DNA of 47,241 nt from Deltaproteobacteria bacterium CG03_land_8_20_14_0_80_45_14 (GTDB lineage Bacteria; Desulfobacterota; BSN033; UBA1163): positions 1 through 47,241 of the forward strand of contig PEUO01000234.1 in NCBI GenBank assembly GCA_002780715.1. Reading direction: 5' to 3'. The notes under the pieces were generated by a model, which saw only the letters and a list, made by a program, of their open reading frames with translations, made no database searches and had not been told where the DNA came from. The translations under genes were made by a program, and so were the position numbers. This document shows, one piece after another, positions 16,851 through 26,699 of the stretch (position 1 is the stretch's first letter; every line of letters begins with the position of its first letter).

Positions 16851-17534
16851 TTACTCAACGCCGTATTGGCGGCGGTAGGAGAGGATATAGTCTTTTACAT
16901 CCTTCTTTGTCTTATAAATTCCGAAGTGGCCTTCGCAGAGGATATCTGCATCGAGGTCGAGTAACTTTTTAGTTGAGCGGCCATAGTCCTCGAGATTCGA
17001 TCCAAACTCGGAAAGCAAAGGACCGTGAAGGTCTTGACCAAAAAGAATTCGTTTTCCATCTTTATCCAGATAGATACATATTGATCCCGGAGTGTGACCC
17101 GGTGTATGAAGGCAAACAATCTTCTGCTTGCCAATCGCTAATATTTCTTCCGGAGAATTCAATTTCACATCAACCGTAGTTGGAGGAAAGTTTGTCTGAT
17201 ACCATTTGGCAGCCGTAAAAATCGAATCCCCAGTTTCAAGAGGTGGAGCATCCAATTTGTGAATGTATATCTTGGACCCAAACCTCTTCTTGATTTCTGG
17301 GACGCTTCCGATATGATCGATATGACAATGAGTAAGAATGATTTTATTTAGGTTTTTACAATCAAATCCAAATTTCTCGATATTTTTAATAATTTTCTCA
17401 ACACTCCACCCTGCCCCAGTATCAATCAATATTAGTTCTCCCAAATTCAAAAGATAGACGCAACCATCTCGACCATCCGTGATGTCCGGACCTCCCACGA
17501 TAAAAATATCTTTTACAATCTCGTAGGGTTTCAT
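16851..17534 (-). CDS. MBL-fold metallo-hydrolase
   Basis: LTHCHIDHIGS, HTPGHTPGSICI, GQDLHG motifs. Confidence 0.92.
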   Translation of the reverse strand: MKPYEIVKDIFIVGGPDITDGRDGCVYLLNLGELILIDTGAGWSVEKIIKNIEKFGFDCKNLNKIILTHCHIDHIGSVPEIKKRFGSKIYIHKLDAPPLETGDSIFTAAKWYQTNFPPTTVDVKLNSPEEILAIGKQKIVCLHTPGHTPGSICIYLDKDGKRILFGQDLHGPLLSEFGSNLEDYGRSTKKLLDLDADILCEGHFGIYKTKKDVKDYILSYRRQYGVE

Positions 17535-18893
17535 TCATCCCCTCCTCAAATCTTCCTTCAACCTTTTATAGTCTGCGATCGTAAACCCGTCCCACTGACA
17601 TGGTAGTATGGAATTGTTATGATACAAAGGTTCATTTTCGAGATCGAATTTTGACATTCTTTTTGCTTTTTCAAACAAAGGAGTATAAGGAATGGGCGAG
17701 TATTCCACCAGCATTGGCTTTGCACCTGCCTCTTTCACAAAGGCAATGCTCTCCTCAATCTCCCCTACCCTATGCTCAGGCAATCCTATCATGATGTATA
17801 CCCCAATTTCTTCGCCCAAGTACCCTACCCTCTTTAAATGTTTGATCGCCTGCCGGAATTCCTGATTGTCCACCTTCCTTCCAGTCTCGATCTGCGTGTC
17901 TTTATTCGATGTTTCAAAACCGAGACGGATGGTTTTGAATCCACCACGAAATAGAAGACCAGCTACTTCCTCATCTATCTCTTTAACATGGATAGCATTG
18001 GGGGTGTGGAAATTACAGCGGATCCCCCTTTTCATGACCTCTTTCATGATAGGAATAAAATGTTTTGATGGCTCGATGAGAAGAGCGTCATCATAGAAGG
18101 CAATATTATTAACTTGATATTTATTTGTCCAGTATTCAATTTCATCAACAACCTTGAGGGGATCCCTTCTGAAAAAACCCTTTGTTAAGAATGGGGAACC
18201 ACAATAGGTACACCTTAACGGGCATCCCCTGGAGGTAACAATACACACATAATCAAATTGAGGATAAAGGTCGAAGGCAGGATAGGGCAATGAATCAATG
18301 CGGAATTCGGCCTCCGGCTCAGAGAGCCCTCTGGCTCGGAGAGATTGCGGAATGCGGAATTTAGTGATGCCTGAGATCAACTTTAATATCTCCACTTCTC
18401 CGCTTCCGTTGAAGACAATATCCACACCGGAATATTTTTTTGCATGGTCATAACAGAGAGTCGCATAGATTCCACCCAGAATTATGGGGGCGTTTTTAAA
18501 TAATTTCTTTATAATTTCAACTACTTTAAATACTCCTGGATACCAGTAGGTCATCCCTGAAGTAACACAAATGAGATCTGGTTCTTCAATAAATAATAGC
18601 CTTTTCAACAGGATTTCTTCAGGTATTCCATACTGGCTATAATTCCGCGGGATGGATTTGAAGAGAAGAGGTTTCTCAATCTTAGTTTTAAAAAACCTCC
18701 CATCTCCGTATTTTTGGGTTTTTATTGAGAAATCGAGGCAATCGATCAGCGTGACTCGAAACGCATTTTCCCTTAAGAGACTAGCAATAGAGAGGAGACC
18801 AAGAGGTTTTATCCAGAAGTTATAAGCTGCAAAATCCGTGATCCAGGGGTTGATGAGAAGGATGTGGGGAGCTTTATGTTTCACGTGAAACAT
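17535..18893 (-). CDS. B12-binding-domain radical SAM protein
   Basis: TSRGCPLRCTYCGSPF radical SAM CxxxCxxC; start placed at MFHVKH (18893) rather than the ORF-track start at 18962, which reads through a repeat. Confidence 0.9.
   Translation of the reverse strand: MFHVKHKAPHILLINPWITDFAAYNFWIKPLGLLSIASLLRENAFRVTLIDCLDFSIKTQKYGDGRFFKTKIEKPLLFKSIPRNYSQYGIPEEILLKRLLFIEEPDLICVTSGMTYWYPGVFKVVEIIKKLFKNAPIILGGIYATLCYDHAKKYSGVDIVFNGSGEVEILKLISGITKFRIPQSLRARGLSEPEAEFRIDSLPYPAFDLYPQFDYVCIVTSRGCPLRCTYCGSPFLTKGFFRRDPLKVVDEIEYWTNKYQVNNIAFYDDALLIEPSKHFIPIMKEVMKRGIRCNFHTPNAIHVKEIDEEVAGLLFRGGFKTIRLGFETSNKDTQIETGRKVDNQEFRQAIKHLKRVGYLGEEIGVYIMIGLPEHRVGEIEESIAFVKEAGAKPMLVEYSPIPYTPLFEKAKRMSKFDLENEPLYHNNSILPCQWDGFTIADYKRLKEDLRRG
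18877..18892. promoter_or_regulatory. parS: parS-like ParB-binding site
   Basis: TGTTTCACGTGAAACA, perfect 16-bp palindrome identical to the widely conserved chromosomal parS consensus. Confidence 0.85.
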
Positions 18894-18910
18894 TCCTACC
18901 CCCCATCCCC

Positions 18911-19190
18911 ACCTTCCCCCACAAGGAGACTGTGTCGCAATAGAGAGTAGGCAGAAAATCAAAGGCTGTCCTTAAGCGGTCTCCAAATTGGACAGGGGAT
19001 AGAGAGGCGGCTGAGGGGGCTTTAGAGCGAAACCTTTTAGCGAACAAATTCATAGTTTTGTTTACCATGCAAACATCATTTTCAATTATCAGGACGGTTA
19101 CCCATAACCTTCAAAGAACCGCAATTCTAAAGCTTCCGAAGCTGGCTCTCTGTCCCCTGCCCACCATTACGACACAGTCAGGGGGGAAGG
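18911..19190. repeat. MITE-like element with degenerate terminal inverted repeats
   Basis: CCTTCCCCCACAAGGAGACTGTGTCGCAAT at left, ATTACGACACAGTCAGGGGGGAAGG at right; internal imperfect ~36-nt inverted repeat. Confidence 0.7.
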
Positions 19191-19202
19191 AAGTTTGGGG
19201 GT

Positions 19203-20663
19203 CTATTTACCGATACAGAATTGTTCGAAGATGCGGTTTAATACCTCCTCTGTAGTTGTCTCCCCAACCAACTCTCCGAGGGCTTCCAATGCAGCGCGGA
19301 TTTCAAAGGCGATAAACTCAAGAGAGATCCCCTCTTCCAATGCCTTCGTGGCATTCGAAAGATTATCCCTCACCTGAGTAAGAGCAGTTTTGTGCCGTAT
19401 ATTTGCAACGATCAGATGCTCTGGCGTTGCCCTTACCTCTTTATGAACCAATGAGGTATAAATCATCTTCTTCAGGCCATCAATCCCTTCGTTTTTAAGA
19501 GCACTGATTAGGACGATCGGGTCATCCTTAAATCGACTCTTCACCTCCTCTAATGATATCCTTAGAGGAAGGTCTTTTTTATTGATGATCACCGCCCTCT
19601 TTTTTCCTCTTATTTCCCCAAAGATTTCTAAATCATCCGCATCAAGTTCTCGACTTCCATCGAGCATTAACAGGACGAAGTCAGAGTCAGCCACCCGCTC
19701 CTTTGCCCTCCTCACCCCTTCCTGTTCAATGGAATCGGCAGGCTTTCTCAAACCTGCAGTATCCATCAAACGCACTGGAATCCCATAAATATTCAGGACT
19801 TCTTCTATCACATCCCTGGTCGTCCCTGGGATCGGGGTAACAATGGCCCTCTCTTCTTTCAACAATACATTGAGAAGGCTTGATTTACCAACATTGGTCT
19901 TCCCCACAATCGCACAAGATATCCCTTCACGAAAGATCCTTCCCTCTTCATAAGAGGCAATCCACTCCTCCACCTGATGGATCATTCTCTCCAGGTCTCC
20001 CTTCAGCTCTCCAAAAGCAATCGGCTCAATTTCCTCCTCTGGAAAATCGATGTGAGCTTCAATCAGGCCCAAATGTTCGATCGTTTGTGCTTTGAGCTGG
20101 GCCATTTCCTTGTAAAGCCATCCCCTCAGTTGCTGGTTGGCAATCTCAAGGCTGGTCTGGGTTTTTGCTCTGATCAGATCAATCACCGCCTCAGCCTGGG
20201 TGAGATCAATTCTGCCATTGAGAAAGGCCCTCTTTGTAAATTCTCCAGGCTGAGCCATCCGGGCCCCTTCCTTCAACACTAACTCTAATACCTTCTGTAA
20301 AATGAAATACCCTCCATGGCAGTGTATTTCCACAATATCCTCTCGGGTATAGGTCTTAGGAGATTTCATCAGGACAATCAACACCTCATCAACAGGATTT
20401 CCACTTTGATTGTCAATGATTTCCCCATAATGGAAATGATGGGAGATAAAATAGGATTGGTCTTTTTTGGGTTTAAATAATTTCCTGGCGATGGGTTCGG
20501 CAGAGGAACCGCTGATGCGGACGATGCCAATACCGCTTTCTCCAAATGGAGTTGAAATGGCTGCAATCGTCTCTTCTGGATTAGGCGGGGTCCTTTTTGA
20601 AGAACTGAATGAGGAGCCTCTATTCACTTTTACCCCGTTAGAAAACCATACTACTCGCCCCAT
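19203..20663 (-). CDS. mnmE: tRNA modification GTPase MnmE (TrmE); true start may be further downstream
   Basis: EETIAAISTPFGESGIGIVRISG, GKTNVGKSSLLN, GTTRDVIEE, C-terminal FEQFCIGK. Confidence 0.97.
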   Translation of the reverse strand: MGRVVWFSNGVKVNRGSSFSSSKRTPPNPEETIAAISTPFGESGIGIVRISGSSAEPIARKLFKPKKDQSYFISHHFHYGEIIDNQSGNPVDEVLIVLMKSPKTYTREDIVEIHCHGGYFILQKVLELVLKEGARMAQPGEFTKRAFLNGRIDLTQAEAVIDLIRAKTQTSLEIANQQLRGWLYKEMAQLKAQTIEHLGLIEAHIDFPEEEIEPIAFGELKGDLERMIHQVEEWIASYEEGRIFREGISCAIVGKTNVGKSSLLNVLLKEERAIVTPIPGTTRDVIEEVLNIYGIPVRLMDTAGLRKPADSIEQEGVRRAKERVADSDFVLLMLDGSRELDADDLEIFGEIRGKKRAVIINKKDLPLRISLEEVKSRFKDDPIVLISALKNEGIDGLKKMIYTSLVHKEVRATPEHLIVANIRHKTALTQVRDNLSNATKALEEGISLEFIAFEIRAALEALGELVGETTTEEVLNRIFEQFCIGK

Positions 20664-20720
20664 TAGAAGTAGGTTACCAAAGGGGACTCCTGGTTAATAA
20701 TGAAAAATTTCTAACGGGGT
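20632..20720. repeat. Short element with 13-bp inverted repeats ACCCCGTTAGAAA / TTTCTAACGGGGT
   Basis: Perfect arms at 20632-20644 and 20708-20720, overlapping the mnmE 5' end. Confidence 0.8.
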
Positions 20721-20742
20721 TTATTCAAGTGGTTTCAGGAGC

Positions 20743-21201
20743 TTATCCCTCTTTTTTCATTGGGATTATTTTGACCTTCTTTAACTCCCCTTCCCCAAGG
20801 CTCTCCGTTTTGAGGGAAGGGTCTTCCTTGAGGGTGACGTGAATGATTCTCCGATCATGAGCATTGAATGGACCAACGGTTAGGGAATGGCCTGTCCCTT
20901 TTGCTTTTTCGCCCAATCGATGGGCCATCTCGGCCATGCTGTCTGCCCTTCTTTTTCGGTAGTCGTCGATATCTAAAATTACTCTCATGGCGTTCTTCAA
21001 CCTTTTATGGACCATTCGGTTGATGAGCAGTTGAAGCGATTCGAGGGTACGGCCGTGTTTTCCAATAAGAATTCCTTCCTGATCTCCTTTGATCTCGAGA
21101 CAGAGCGCTCCTTCTTTTAAAAACCCCTCTACCTCTGTCTTGACCCCCATTCGCTCCAGCAATCCTATTGTGAGCTGCTTGGCAATCTCAATTTCTTCCA
21201 A
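20743..21201 (-). CDS. jag: Jag/KhpB RNA-binding protein (KH + R3H)
   Basis: GILIGKHGRTLESLQLLINRM KH motif and R3H RKRRADSMAEMAHRLG; sits next to yidC. Confidence 0.93.
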   Translation of the reverse strand: MEEIEIAKQLTIGLLERMGVKTEVEGFLKEGALCLEIKGDQEGILIGKHGRTLESLQLLINRMVHKRLKNAMRVILDIDDYRKRRADSMAEMAHRLGEKAKGTGHSLTVGPFNAHDRRIIHVTLKEDPSLKTESLGEGELKKVKIIPMKKEG

Positions 21202-21211
21202 GATTCAAACC

Positions 21212-22945
21212 TCATGTCTTTTTATTCAAATAATATTGATGAGCTATGGATAAGACATTATTGATCAACCAGTATATAACGAGACCGGATGGAAAATTGA
21301 GGAAGAGAAAGGTGAACATCACTGGCATCAGCAGAAACATTTTAGCCTGAGTTGGATCGGCGGCTGTAGGGGTCATCTTTTGCTGGATGACCATGGTGGC
21401 ACCCATGATGAGCGGAGTGATATAGATGGGGTCTTTAGCAGCAAGGTCCTTGATCCAGAGAAAGAAAGGGGCATGTCTCATCTCAATGGTATATTGAAGA
21501 GCATTATAAAGAGCAATAAACACAGGGATCTGAATCAACATGGGGAGGCACCCGCTCATGGGGTTGATCTTCCTCCTTTTGTAAAGGAGCATGATCTCTT
21601 GCTGAAGCTTTGCCTTATCATTCTTGTGCTGCTCCTTGAGCCGATTCATCTCCGGCTGTACCTTCTGCATCTCCTTCATCGATTTGAAACTGATCTGTGT
21701 TAACGGAAGGAAGACGATCTTGATCAGAATGCTGAGAATGATGATATCGATCCCATAATTTTTAGTGACGTTATTGGTGAGCCTCAAAAACCAGAGGAGG
21801 GGTTTGGCAACGATCGTAAAGAAACCAAAATTTACCAGTTTTTCCGCGCCAACACCCAATGTTTTCAACAAGTCCTCATCCTTGGGACCTAAATAGATCT
21901 GGTATGAAACGTTGATTTTTTCCTTGGGGGGAATGGAAATAGGGGAGGGATTAAGATCTGCTTTCAGCAGATTCTTTTCGGTCCCTTTTACTGACAAGGT
22001 GATCTCTTTGGATGGGGGAGGGATTAAGAGGGCGACAAAATATTCACCCTCAAAGGAAAACCATTTAATATCCCCCTTCTCTGTGGTTTCGAAAGGCTCG
22101 ACGGTCTTCTTCTGTGTTCCACAACCGGGGACGCAGCCTGAGGTGGATGATCCTCCGAACTCCTTTTTTTCCACCTTTTGATTCCTGAAGAAGGAATATT
22201 TCAAACCGAAATCCTTGTTTTCCTCCTTAGCCAGTTTTGCCAGCTCAATCTCTCCGATCCATTCAAGTCCCAATTGATTCATGATTTCTTTCGAAGAATT
22301 ATTTTGAATCTCCACCTCGAGATTGATAGTGTATCGATCAGCGGTAAACTTGAAGCGTTTCAATACCTTCAACCCGTTATCCAGGCTCTTTGAAAAAGTG
22401 ATTTCACCCTTTTCACTGCTTTCGAGCAAACGGAGTTGGTCTTTATCCACCTCCCAATTCTCACCAGAAAGTGATAAGGTTAGCCCTAAAGGAAGACCTT
22501 TCTCCCCACTTGTATTGACGAGATCGAGAGGTTCTGGTTTTTTGGGCGTTTCGACTTTCTTGCCAAGAATCTCTTCAACGAATTGGGTCAGCTTTATTGT
22601 CAGAGCAGTTTCATTTACTCTGTCTTCATATTTCTTAAGTTTGAAATGTTTTAATCTCGCATCCTCAGAGGTGAAGACGGCCCGATAGTTCTGGGTTTCT
22701 ATAGAGATCTCCTTTTGAGGGATAAGCGTTTGTTTCGCAGTGGTCTTTCCCTCCTTTAAGGGTTTTGATTCTTTGATATCTGTCTTCTTTTCGACTCCCT
22801 TTTCTTGAGGAGATACTTGTTCTTTCTTTACTTCCTGAGGTGCCGGCTTACTGGGCGTTTGTGGAAAGAACTTTGATTGGATGACAGTCCAAAGTAAAAT
22901 TACAACAAATGTCAATAATATCGCAAAGATAGCTCTCTTTTCCAT
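21212..22945 (-). CDS. yidC: Membrane protein insertase YidC
   Basis: N-terminal TM + periplasmic domain, C-terminal MSGCLPMLIQIPVFIALYNAL. Confidence 0.97.
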   Translation of the reverse strand: MEKRAIFAILLTFVVILLWTVIQSKFFPQTPSKPAPQEVKKEQVSPQEKGVEKKTDIKESKPLKEGKTTAKQTLIPQKEISIETQNYRAVFTSEDARLKHFKLKKYEDRVNETALTIKLTQFVEEILGKKVETPKKPEPLDLVNTSGEKGLPLGLTLSLSGENWEVDKDQLRLLESSEKGEITFSKSLDNGLKVLKRFKFTADRYTINLEVEIQNNSSKEIMNQLGLEWIGEIELAKLAKEENKDFGLKYSFFRNQKVEKKEFGGSSTSGCVPGCGTQKKTVEPFETTEKGDIKWFSFEGEYFVALLIPPPSKEITLSVKGTEKNLLKADLNPSPISIPPKEKINVSYQIYLGPKDEDLLKTLGVGAEKLVNFGFFTIVAKPLLWFLRLTNNVTKNYGIDIIILSILIKIVFLPLTQISFKSMKEMQKVQPEMNRLKEQHKNDKAKLQQEIMLLYKRRKINPMSGCLPMLIQIPVFIALYNALQYTIEMRHAPFFLWIKDLAAKDPIYITPLIMGATMVIQQKMTPTAADPTQAKMFLLMPVMFTFLFLNFPSGLVIYWLINNVLSIAHQYYLNKKT

Positions 22946-22970
22946 ATATCTCTTACCCTAAATCTCCCTC

Positions 22971-23225
22971 TTAATATTTTTTGATCATTTCGGGAACCGG
23001 ATCGAATCCCCCAGGATGGAAAGGATGGCACTTGATAAGTCTCTTGAATATAAGCCAGGCCCCCTCCATGATTCCGAAACGTTGAATCGATAGTAAGGCA
23101 TAAGAGGAACAGGAAGGAGTGAAACGGCAGCAGGGCCCAAGGAGGGGCGAAAGCGAATGTCGATAGAGATGGATTAGAACGATGAGTCCTTCTTTGGCCA
23201 GCTCGTGGGTCGTTCTCTTCTTCAT
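22971..23225 (-). CDS. yidD: Membrane protein insertion efficiency factor YidD
   Basis: [32 protein letters not shown]. Confidence 0.96.
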   Translation of the reverse strand: MKKRTTHELAKEGLIVLIHLYRHSLSPLLGPCCRFTPSCSSYALLSIQRFGIMEGAWLIFKRLIKCHPFHPGGFDPVPEMIKKY

Positions 23226-23575
23226 AAAATGAGTCTTCTAAGTTCTCCTTCCGCTTCCTGGTATCGATTGAACGAACATCCCTTTTTAACCATTAAAATA
23301 ATATCGTAAGATCCTTTGATCTGATGCTTATGGAGGCGGAAAAATTCTCGGATGTAGCGTTTCATTCGATTCCGAAAAGTCGCCGGCCCAATTTCTTTCT
23401 TTACCACAATCCCCAGTCGGTGAAACGTGTTCTCATTCTTCTGTATAAAGAGGATGAAGTCTCGAGAGGCATGCCTTCTCCCTAATTTCATCACCCTTCT
23501 GAAATCCTGAGGCTGAGTGATCCGTTCTTTTTTTGTGAACCTGAAGGATCCTTTCACAGTGATCCCCATCTTCAT
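23222..23575 (-). CDS. rnpA: Ribonuclease P protein component
   Basis: [30 protein letters not shown]; between rpmH and yidD. Confidence 0.95.
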   Translation of the reverse strand: MKMGITVKGSFRFTKKERITQPQDFRRVMKLGRRHASRDFILFIQKNENTFHRLGIVVKKEIGPATFRNRMKRYIREFFRLHKHQIKGSYDIILMVKKGCSFNRYQEAEGELRRLIL

Positions 23576-23620
23576 CTATCTGTTGAATAGATTCACTTGC
23601 CGTTCTCAGGAATTTAGGGT

Positions 23621-23755
23621 TTAAACGGTCAACTTCTTTCTCCCCTTCGTTCGCCTCCGTTTTAAAACATTTCGACCGCTTTTAGTACTCATCCTCTCCA
23701 AGAATCCATGAGTCCGCTTCCGCCTGAGATTACTGGGCTGATATGTTCTCTTCAT
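23621..23755 (-). CDS. rpmH: 50S ribosomal protein L34 (not in ORF track)
   Basis: Reverse-strand translation [44 protein letters not shown]. Confidence 0.97.
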   Translation of the reverse strand: MKRTYQPSNLRRKRTHGFLERMSTKSGRNVLKRRRTKGRKKLTV

Positions 23756-23807
23756 TGAATCCCTCTTTGTTAGAGTGGCTTATTTTTTGAAATAATTAAG
23801 CTTTTTA

Positions 23808-23836
23808 TTTAAACCACATTTATGGCTCATTGTCAA
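23808..23836 (-). promoter_or_regulatory. Putative rpmH sigma70-type promoter
   Basis: Minus strand TTGACA-N17-TTTAAA. Confidence 0.5.
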
Positions 23837-24025
23837 GATTAGCTCTTAATTTTGTTGACAGAAGAGGGGTTTTTATATTAAGTTTTTTTAATGAAATTGA
23901 AACTCTCCGCCCAGAAGGGCAGGGCTTCCCGGAAATGACAAACCACCAATCATCTTGGCCTTTAACTTAAATGAAAGAATGAGTTGAGGGGCTCTTTCCG
24001 GCCATAAATCATTTCAGGAGTCTTC

Positions 24026-26452
24026 ATGAACATTGCCTTCGAGCACATCCCCGTCAATATCGAAGATGAGATGAAGAAGTCCTACATGGACTACGCCATG
24101 AGCGTTATCATTGGCCGAGCCCTACCCGATGTGAGGGATGGTCTTAAGCCCGTTCATCGCCGCATTCTTTATGCGATGAATGAGTTAAATAACGATTGGG
24201 ATAAACCCTATAAAAAGTCCGCAAGAATCGTCGGCGATGTGATCGGCAAATATCATCCCCACGGTGACATGGCTGTCTACGATTCCATCGTCAGAATGGC
24301 ACAGGATTTCTCTCTCCGTTATCCCCTGGTCGATGGCCAAGGGAATTTTGGCTCCATTGATGGAGATCCCCCAGCGGCCATGCGATATACGGAAATCCGG
24401 ATGTCCAAACTCACCGCCGAATTACTGGCTGACATTGATAAAGAAACCGTCGATTTCGTTCCGAACTACGATGAATCTCTGGTTGAACCCTCGGTGCTTC
24501 CATCCAAATTCCCGAACCTCGTCGTCAATGGTTCCTCTGGGATTGCTGTGGGGATGGCCACGAATATCCCTCCTCATAACCTCGTAGAAACCATTAATGC
24601 CATTATTACCCTGATCGAAACACCTGAGATCTCCCTGGGGGAATTGATGAGCCATCTTCCTGGACCTGACTTTCCCACAGGAGGTTTCATTCACGGGAGA
24701 GAGGGAATCCGTCAGGCTTATGAAACCGGAAAGGGTGTAATCCAACTTCGAGCCAGGGCGATCATCGAGAGGGACCGAAAAGGAGAACGTGAAAATATCG
24801 TTATCACCGAGCTTCCCTATCAAACCAATAAGGCCAGGTTGATTGAACGAATCGCTGAATTGGTCCAAGAGAAAGTGATCGAGGGGATTTCCAATATTCG
24901 GGACGAATCGGATAGGGAAGGAATGAGGGTGGTCGTCGAGCTGAAACGTAACGAGGTGGCCGAGATCATCCTCAACCAGCTTTATAAACATACCCAGATG
25001 CAAACCTCTTTCGGGATCATTCTTCTGGCCATCCACCAGAATCAGCCAAAACTCCTCTCCCTCAAAGAGATGCTCCACCTCTTTGTCCAACATCGTCAAG
25101 AGGTGGTCATCCGGAGATCCCGCTATGAGTTAAATAAGGCAGAAGCCAGGGCCCATATCCTGGAAGGGTTGAAAAGGGCGCTTGACCACATTGATGCCAT
25201 CATCGCCACGATTAAGGCCTCCAAAACCCCGAAGGAGGCAAAAGATCGCTTGATGGAAAAATTCGCCCTGTCGGATCAACAGGCCCAGGCAATCTTGGAG
25301 ATGAGGCTCCAACGACTCACCAACCTTGAACAACGTAAAATTGTGGAAGAATATGAAGAGATCATCAAGTTGATCAATCGGCTGAAGGCCCTCCTTGCCA
25401 GTGAACGATTGATTCTCAATTTGATCAAGGAGGAACTCATTTCCATCCGAGATGCCTATGGAAACGAAAGGAAAACGGAAATTGTGGAGGCCGCCCCAGA
25501 AATCCGAGTCGAAGACCTCATCGCCGAAGAGGATATGGTGGTGACGACCACCCATACGGGATATATCAAGAGGAATCCCATCAGCCTTTACCGAAGTCAG
25601 CATCGCGGAGGTAAAGGGAAGGTGGGGATTAATGTCAAAGAAGAAGATTTTGTAGAGGAACTCTTCATCGCCTCAACCCATGATTACATCTTGTTCTTCA
25701 CGGATGCGGGGAGGATACACTGGATGAAGGTTCATGAACTTCCACAAGCTGGTCGCCTCACACGAGGAAAGGCCATTGTCAATCTCCTCAATCTCAATCC
25801 ACAGGAGAAGGTGACCGCTATTCTCTCCCTCAAAGACTTTCCAAAAGACAAGTTCATCACCTTTATGACCAAAAGAGGGACCATTAAGAAGACCGCTCTT
25901 GAAGCCTACAGTAATCCTCGGTCAGGTGGCATCATCGCCATTCACCTCGATGAAGGGGATGAGCTCATCTCCACTAAACTGACCGATGGAAAACTGCATC
26001 TTTTTATCAGCACCAAAGTGGGGAAGGCCATTCATTTCCCTGAAAACCAGATTAGAGATATGGGTCGTACTGCCCATGGGATCAGAGGGATTAAGATTAC
26101 AAAAGAAGATGAAGTGGTGGGGATGGAAGCGGTCGCCCCCCACACACAGATTTTGACGGTCACCGCGAATGGCTATGGAAAACGCACTCAGGCCTCTGAA
26201 TATCGAATTCAGAATAGGGGAGGGTCCGGTATCTTTACCGTGAAGAGAACGCAAAAGACTGGAGATGTGATCGGCATTAAAACCGTCGTGGATGAGGATG
26301 AATTGATGGTCATCTCCAACAAGGGAAAAATTATTCGCTTGCGGGCGGTGGATATTCCTGTTCAAGGAAGAAGCACTCAAGGGGTGAGGCTGATCAATCT
26401 CGAAGAGGGGGAACGGGTGGTCGCTGTGGCGAGGTTGGCAGAGAAAGAATAA
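24026..26452 (+). CDS. gyrA: DNA gyrase subunit A
   Basis: [37 protein letters not shown]-terminal repeats incl. [11 protein letters not shown] GyrA box. Confidence 0.98.
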   Translation: MNIAFEHIPVNIEDEMKKSYMDYAMSVIIGRALPDVRDGLKPVHRRILYAMNELNNDWDKPYKKSARIVGDVIGKYHPHGDMAVYDSIVRMAQDFSLRYPLVDGQGNFGSIDGDPPAAMRYTEIRMSKLTAELLADIDKETVDFVPNYDESLVEPSVLPSKFPNLVVNGSSGIAVGMATNIPPHNLVETINAIITLIETPEISLGELMSHLPGPDFPTGGFIHGREGIRQAYETGKGVIQLRARAIIERDRKGERENIVITELPYQTNKARLIERIAELVQEKVIEGISNIRDESDREGMRVVVELKRNEVAEIILNQLYKHTQMQTSFGIILLAIHQNQPKLLSLKEMLHLFVQHRQEVVIRRSRYELNKAEARAHILEGLKRALDHIDAIIATIKASKTPKEAKDRLMEKFALSDQQAQAILEMRLQRLTNLEQRKIVEEYEEIIKLINRLKALLASERLILNLIKEELISIRDAYGNERKTEIVEAAPEIRVEDLIAEEDMVVTTTHTGYIKRNPISLYRSQHRGGKGKVGINVKEEDFVEELFIASTHDYILFFTDAGRIHWMKVHELPQAGRLTRGKAIVNLLNLNPQEKVTAILSLKDFPKDKFITFMTKRGTIKKTALEAYSNPRSGGIIAIHLDEGDELISTKLTDGKLHLFISTKVGKAIHFPENQIRDMGRTAHGIRGIKITKEDEVVGMEAVAPHTQILTVTANGYGKRTQASEYRIQNRGGSGIFTVKRTQKTGDVIGIKTVVDEDELMVISNKGKIIRLRAVDIPVQGRSTQGVRLINLEEGERVVAVARLAEKE

Positions 26453-26699
26453 ATTCCATCAAAAAAAACTTGATTTTTTTAAATTATGGAGTTAGTATTT
26501 GTTGTCAGATTACTGTACAATAAATTAATCCTCAATTTTTCCCCTCTTTGTCTTTAATTTCATTTATCCACAGTTGTGGAAACGTTGTGCAAAGAGACTT
26601 ATAACTAATTGAAAATGAAGATATTTTCTTTTTTGGGTCTGTCCTGCCTATTCTATCGACACCCTTCATGCAACACTTCAAACCATCTGGGTCGATTCC
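26453..26699. other. Candidate oriC/dnaA promoter region with DnaA box(es)
   Basis: AT-rich; consensus DnaA box TTATCCACA at 26564-26572 followed by opposed TGTGGAAAC at 26575-26583; upstream of dnaA. Confidence 0.55.

Noticed and set aside
17535-18962. ORF-track start at 18962 for the radical SAM protein
   Set aside because: The first ~23 residues read through the C-run/MITE edge; the MFHVKH start at 18893 is more plausible.
24422-26380. Minus-strand ORFs inside gyrA
   Set aside because: Antisense shadow ORFs of a well-conserved gene; no independent motif or RBS evidence.
26453-26490. A-run/T-run after gyrA as a rho-independent terminator
   Set aside because: ATCAAAAAAAACTTGATTTTTTT has only a weak AT stem; insufficient.
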